Origin: Stagnimonas sp.
GTDB taxonomy: Bacteria > Pseudomonadota > Gammaproteobacteria > Nevskiales > Nevskiaceae
Direction: 5' to 3'
Length of the DNA stretch: 32,296 bases
Assembly (NCBI GenBank): GCA_030652575.1
Contig: JAUSQI010000098.1
Coordinates: 1 to 32,296, forward strand
The notes under the pieces are model-generated. The model was not told where the DNA came from. It saw only the letters and a list, made by a program, of their open reading frames with translations, and did not search any database. Both the position numbers and the translations under genes were made by a program. Positions 29,620-32,296 of the stretch are shown here, in pieces. Positions within the stretch are counted from its first letter, which is position 1. Each line of letters begins with the position of its first letter.

Positions 29620-30902
29620 ACCAATGGCTCCAGCAGCGCGAGCAGTTTCTTCAGCGCGCCGCGATTGGCTGCGACAGCCGCTGCGGCGCGCGCACGGCGC
29701 GCCTCGCGTTCGGCTTGCAGATGGCCTTGCGCTTTTTGCCACGGCAGCCAGTCGAGCAGCGCGGCGCTCAGCGTGACGGCATCGGTGATTTCGCGCGCGC
29801 ATTCGGCTTGCAGCAGCAGCGTGCGGGCGTCGAGAAAATTGTGCATGTGCGGGCCGAACAGCACGGGCACACCGAGGGCTGCGGGTTCGAGCACATTGTG
29901 GCCGCCGACAGGCACCAGACTGCCACCAACGAAGGCGACTTGTGCCGCCGCGAGATAGGCCATCACCTCGCCCATCGAGTCGCCGAGTAGCACGGGCGTG
30001 GGGTGGCGTTGACCACTCACGTCAGGGTGTTCGGCGAGTGTGGAGCGGCGCTCGAAGCTCATACCCTTGGCAGTGATGCACCGCACGACCTCGTCGAAGC
30101 GTTGCGGATGACGCGGCACCAGGATGAGCAGGGCGTAGGGGTCGTGCTGCAGCAGGGCGTGATGGGCATCGAGCACGATGTCTTCTTCGCCTTCGTGCGT
30201 GCTGACTGCAATCCAGATCGCGCGGTCGGCATGCCACAGGCGCGCGATGTTCGCCGTGAGTGGGTGCGGGGCACTGGGCAGGGCAAGATCGAACTTGAGA
30301 TTGCCGATCACCTGCACATGGGGTGCGCCGAGTGCGGTGAAGCGCTCGGCATCGAGCGCACTTTGCGCCGCGACGGTGGTGACCTTGCCCAGCACGCTGC
30401 GGGTGAATCCGGCCACGCGCGAATAGCCCTTGAAAGAGCGTGGCGAGAGGCGGGCGTTGGCGATGGTGAGCGGGATGTCGCGCGTCTTGAGCGCGGCAAA
30501 CAGGTTGGGCCACAGCTCGGTTTCCATCACCACCACTTGCTTTGGTTGGGCGCGGTCGAGAAAGCGGGCGACGACGTGCGGCAGATCGTACGGGGCATAG
30601 GTGTGGATGACGCGCGTGCCGAGCGATGCCACCACGCGCTCGCTGCCGGTCGGCGTGGTGGTGGTGACCCATACCCGTCGCTCGCCGTGGCGCTGGATGA
30701 GTGCTTCGATCAGCGGCAGCGCGGCCAGCGACTCACCGACGCTCACCGCATGCACCCACACCGCCACTGGATGCGCAGGCACGCGGCCAAAGCGCTCGCC
30801 AATCCGCTGCCGATAGGCCGGCTGCACCCGGCCCTTGAACCACAGGCGCAGCACGATCAGCGGCGTGAGCACGGCCAACAGCAGGGTGTAGAGCATTCGC
30901 AT
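29616..30902 (-). CDS. waaA: 3-deoxy-D-manno-octulosonic acid transferase
   Basis: The product has 428 residues. WaaA (KdtA) adds Kdo from CMP-Kdo to lipid IVA at the cytoplasmic face of the inner membrane. It has an N-terminal anchor (MRMLYTLLLAVLTPLIVLRL), YRQRIGERFG, the acceptor-side HAVSVGES with the presumed catalytic Glu57, VVMETELWPNL, IANARLSPRSFKGY, and the CMP-Kdo site region GGSLVPVGGHNVLEPAALGVPVLFGPH. A second ATG two codons on is an equally possible start. It diverges from the lpxL-like gene across 43 bp, a lipid A pairing. On its own strand it leads into the exonuclease and WYL genes with 4-bp overlaps. Confidence 0.96.
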   Translation of the reverse strand: MRMLYTLLLAVLTPLIVLRLWFKGRVQPAYRQRIGERFGRVPAHPVAVWVHAVSVGESLAALPLIEALIQRHGERRVWVTTTTPTGSERVVASLGTRVIHTYAPYDLPHVVARFLDRAQPKQVVVMETELWPNLFAALKTRDIPLTIANARLSPRSFKGYSRVAGFTRSVLGKVTTVAAQSALDAERFTALGAPHVQVIGNLKFDLALPSAPHPLTANIARLWHADRAIWIAVSTHEGEEDIVLDAHHALLQHDPYALLILVPRHPQRFDEVVRCITAKGMSFERRSTLAEHPDVSGQRHPTPVLLGDSMGEVMAYLAAAQVAFVGGSLVPVGGHNVLEPAALGVPVLFGPHMHNFLDARTLLLQAECAREITDAVTLSAALLDWLPWQKAQGHLQAEREARRARAAAAVAANRGALKKLLALLEPLV

Positions 30903-30945
30903 CGCTCTAGCTTAAAGGTCGCGGCCCTTACAATCCGGCTCGACC

Positions 30946-31878
30946 ATGACACCCCCCGCCTTCCGCCCCGCCCTCATCGCCCCCCGCCACTGGCCGGTGT
31001 GGATCGGCCTGGGCCTGATGCGCCTGCTGCACCTGTTGCCGCTGCGCGTGCAACTGAAGCTGGGCGAGGGCCTGGGCGCGCTGGTGTCGCGGCTGGTGCC
31101 GGGGCGGCGTCGCATCGTCGCCGCCAATCTGTTCGTGGCCTTCCCCGAGCGTACGCACGCGCAACGACGCGCGCTGCTGCACACGCATTTCCGCGCGCTG
31201 GGACGCGGCGTGTTCGAGGCGGCAATTGCCTGGTGGAGTTCGGACGCGCGCATCGCCAAGGCCGGCATCGTCGAAGGGCTGGAGAACCTGCGTGCGGTGC
31301 AGGGCAAAGGCCAGGGCGCGCTGCTGCTCACCGGCCACTTCACCACGCTGGAACTCGGTGCGCGTTTCCTCACCCTGGCGGGCGTGGAGTTTCACGCCAT
31401 GTATCGCCCCTATGAAAACCCGGTCATGGATTACTTGATGCACCACTGGCGGCAGCGGCGCAGCAAGCTGCCGGCCCTGCCACGCGAGGAGTTGCGGCCA
31501 CTGGTGCGCTCGCTGCGCGAAGGCCGCGCGGTGTGGTACGCGCCCGACCAGACGCTGGACCCGAAGATCAGCGTCTACGTGCCGTTTTTCGGCAAGAACG
31601 TGGCCACGATCGTGGCCACCAGCAAGCTGGCGGCGATGGGCCGGGCCGCAGTGGTGCCGTATTTCCCGGCCTATCTCGGCCACGGCCGTTATCGGGTGGT
31701 GATCGAACCGGCGCTGGCGGATTTCCCCGGCCCGGACGAGGTGGCGGATGCCGCCCGCATCAATCAGGTGCTGGAGGCCGGCATCCGCACTTATGCCCCG
31801 GCGGCGTATTTCTGGGTGCATCGCCGCTTCAAATCGGTGCCGCGGGGCGAGCCGGACATCTACCGCAAATCGCCCTGA
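30946..31878 (+). CDS. lpxL: Lipid A biosynthesis (lauroyl) acyltransferase, LpxL/HtrB family
   Basis: The product has 310 residues. A hydrophobic segment near 15-35 anchors it to the inner membrane. The catalytic HX4(D/E) motif is HFTTLE (His131, Glu136). Further family blocks are YRPYENPVMDYLM, REGRAVWYAPDQTLDPKISVYVPFFGKNVATI and YAPAAYFWVHRRFK. It transfers a secondary acyl chain from acyl-ACP to Kdo-lipid A, the step after WaaA, whose gene is divergent. Which chain (LpxL or LpxM role) cannot be decided; the symbol is given at family level. It is followed by a small dyad and the TPR gene. Confidence 0.94.
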   Translation: MTPPAFRPALIAPRHWPVWIGLGLMRLLHLLPLRVQLKLGEGLGALVSRLVPGRRRIVAANLFVAFPERTHAQRRALLHTHFRALGRGVFEAAIAWWSSDARIAKAGIVEGLENLRAVQGKGQGALLLTGHFTTLELGARFLTLAGVEFHAMYRPYENPVMDYLMHHWRQRRSKLPALPREELRPLVRSLREGRAVWYAPDQTLDPKISVYVPFFGKNVATIVATSKLAAMGRAAVVPYFPAYLGHGRYRVVIEPALADFPGPDEVADAARINQVLEAGIRTYAPAAYFWVHRRFKSVPRGEPDIYRKSP

Positions 31879-31885
31879 ATCCCGC

Positions 31886-31946
31886 ACCGTATCACTGGTA
31901 CGGTCACCGTCCCGCGACCCTTTGCTTTAATATCTGCGGCATTAAA
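31886..31946. promoter_or_regulatory. Two small dyads in the lpxL-TPR intergenic gap
   Basis: Seven bp after the lpxL stop, ACCGTA (31886-31891) and TACGGT (31899-31904) form a 6-bp hairpin with a 7-nt loop and no T-run. Further on, TTTAAT (31926-31931) and ATTAAA (31941-31946) form an AT-rich dyad just before the TPR gene, within the only AT-rich stretch of the gap. It could mark a promoter. Both are weak on their own. Confidence 0.3.
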
Positions 31947-31972
31947 TCCACTCATCGCTAGAGGTTGACGGC

Positions 31973-32296
31973 GTGAAGCAAACCCTGACCCGCCTTGCCC
32001 TTGTTGCCGCCGCTGCCGTGTTCGCAGGCCCGGCGTTTTCCGCCACTGCCGTGGAACAGGCGCAGGCCCAGCTGAACAGCGGCGATCTGCCGGGCGCGCT
32101 GAAGACGCTCGACAAGTATCTGGCCAGCGCACCGCAGGACGCCGAGGCGCGTTTCACCCGTGGTCTGGTGCTGGTCAAGCTCAACAAGACCGACGACGCC
32201 ATCAAGGTGTTTGCCGACCTCACCCGCGACTATCCGCAGCTGCCCGAGCCCTACAACAACCTCGCCGTGCTTTACGCCGGCCAGAGCCAGTTCGAC
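31973..32296 (+). CDS. Exported tetratricopeptide-repeat protein (5' part, cut by window end)
   Basis: The frame opens with GTG at 31973 behind AGAGG and continues to the last base (108 codons visible). A signal peptide (MKQTLTRLALVAAAAVFAG, cleavage near AFSA) precedes TPR-like helices: AVEQAQAQLNSGDLPGALKTL, then AEARFTRGLVLVKLNKTDDAIKVF and EPYNNLAVLYAGQSQFD. It is therefore a periplasmic or lipid-free exported TPR protein. In many betaproteobacteria such a gene precedes peptidyl-prolyl isomerases and lpxH; the window ends too soon to tell. Confidence 0.85.
   Translation, partial: MKQTLTRLALVAAAAVFAGPAFSATAVEQAQAQLNSGDLPGALKTLDKYLASAPQDAEARFTRGLVLVKLNKTDDAIKVFADLTRDYPQLPEPYNNLAVLYAGQSQFD

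Noticed and set aside
30003-31415. Plus-strand open frame of 470 codons opposite waaA and into lpxL
   Set aside because: Both waaA and lpxL carry full family signatures in their own frames.
1-32296. tRNA, rRNA, CRISPR arrays, insertion sequences, replication origin
   Set aside because: Gaps between genes are at most about 160 bp and none holds a cloverleaf, regular repeat-spacer pattern, transposase frame or DnaA-box cluster that I can see.

Overview
The window is a dense, GC-rich (about two thirds by eye) stretch of chromosome from a Gram-negative bacterium. Lipid A and Kdo enzymes (waaA, an lpxL-type acyltransferase), an EmrAB/TolC-type pump and exported lipoproteins show an outer membrane. 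Gene content and protein style suggest a betaproteobacterium, or a related GC-rich proteobacterium; this is inference and no marker in the window fixes the genus. There are no rRNA, tRNA, CRISPR, phage or transposase genes, and no gene-free gap longer than about 160 bp.

Layout. 1-2334: 3' part of metH, ending at a bidirectional terminator shared with a convergent CsbD/LEA-like stress gene. 2901-4936: a membrane-anchored hypothetical, an exported methyltransferase-like protein and SlyD. 5003-10482: a drug-efflux locus in which emrA-emrB-SDR diverge from tetR-tolC, with a near-perfect 20-bp palindromic operator between them. 10495-13957: a LysR gene overlapping the ligase-associated DEXH helicase by 4 bp, followed by an unlisted 36-residue membrane protein. 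14074-17424: four overlapping genes (GNAT, beta-class GST, RarD, MFS), divergent from the LysR gene. 17445-18647: an autoinhibited Fic protein behind an AT-rich, repeat-containing promoter region. 18804-20055: a divergent cobalt/nickel pair, an RcnR/DmeR repressor and a DmeF exporter, with an RcnR-class operator. 20121-22306: epoxide-hydrolase-like protein, MsrB and nitroreductase. 22311-24125: a lipoprotein alpha/beta hydrolase. 24184-25779: ATP-dependent DNA ligase. 25851-27377: an exported thioredoxin/DUF255 protein. 27617-30902: waaA, exonuclease and WYL regulator in an ATGA-linked chain. 30946 to the end: the lpxL-like gene and the start of a TPR gene.

The most interesting theme is a scattered ligase-associated DNA damage response set: helicase, ATP-dependent ligase and metallo-beta-lactamase exonuclease. 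All three lie on the minus strand within 19 kb, but in three separate transcription units and without the usual PdeM phosphoesterase. The exonuclease is translationally coupled to waaA upstream and to a WYL regulator downstream, and the helicase is coupled to a LysR regulator. Other points of interest are the Fic promoter region, several clean regulatory palindromes, an in-frame linker insertion in MetH, and a perfect 12-bp inverted repeat inside the last codons of a lipoprotein gene.
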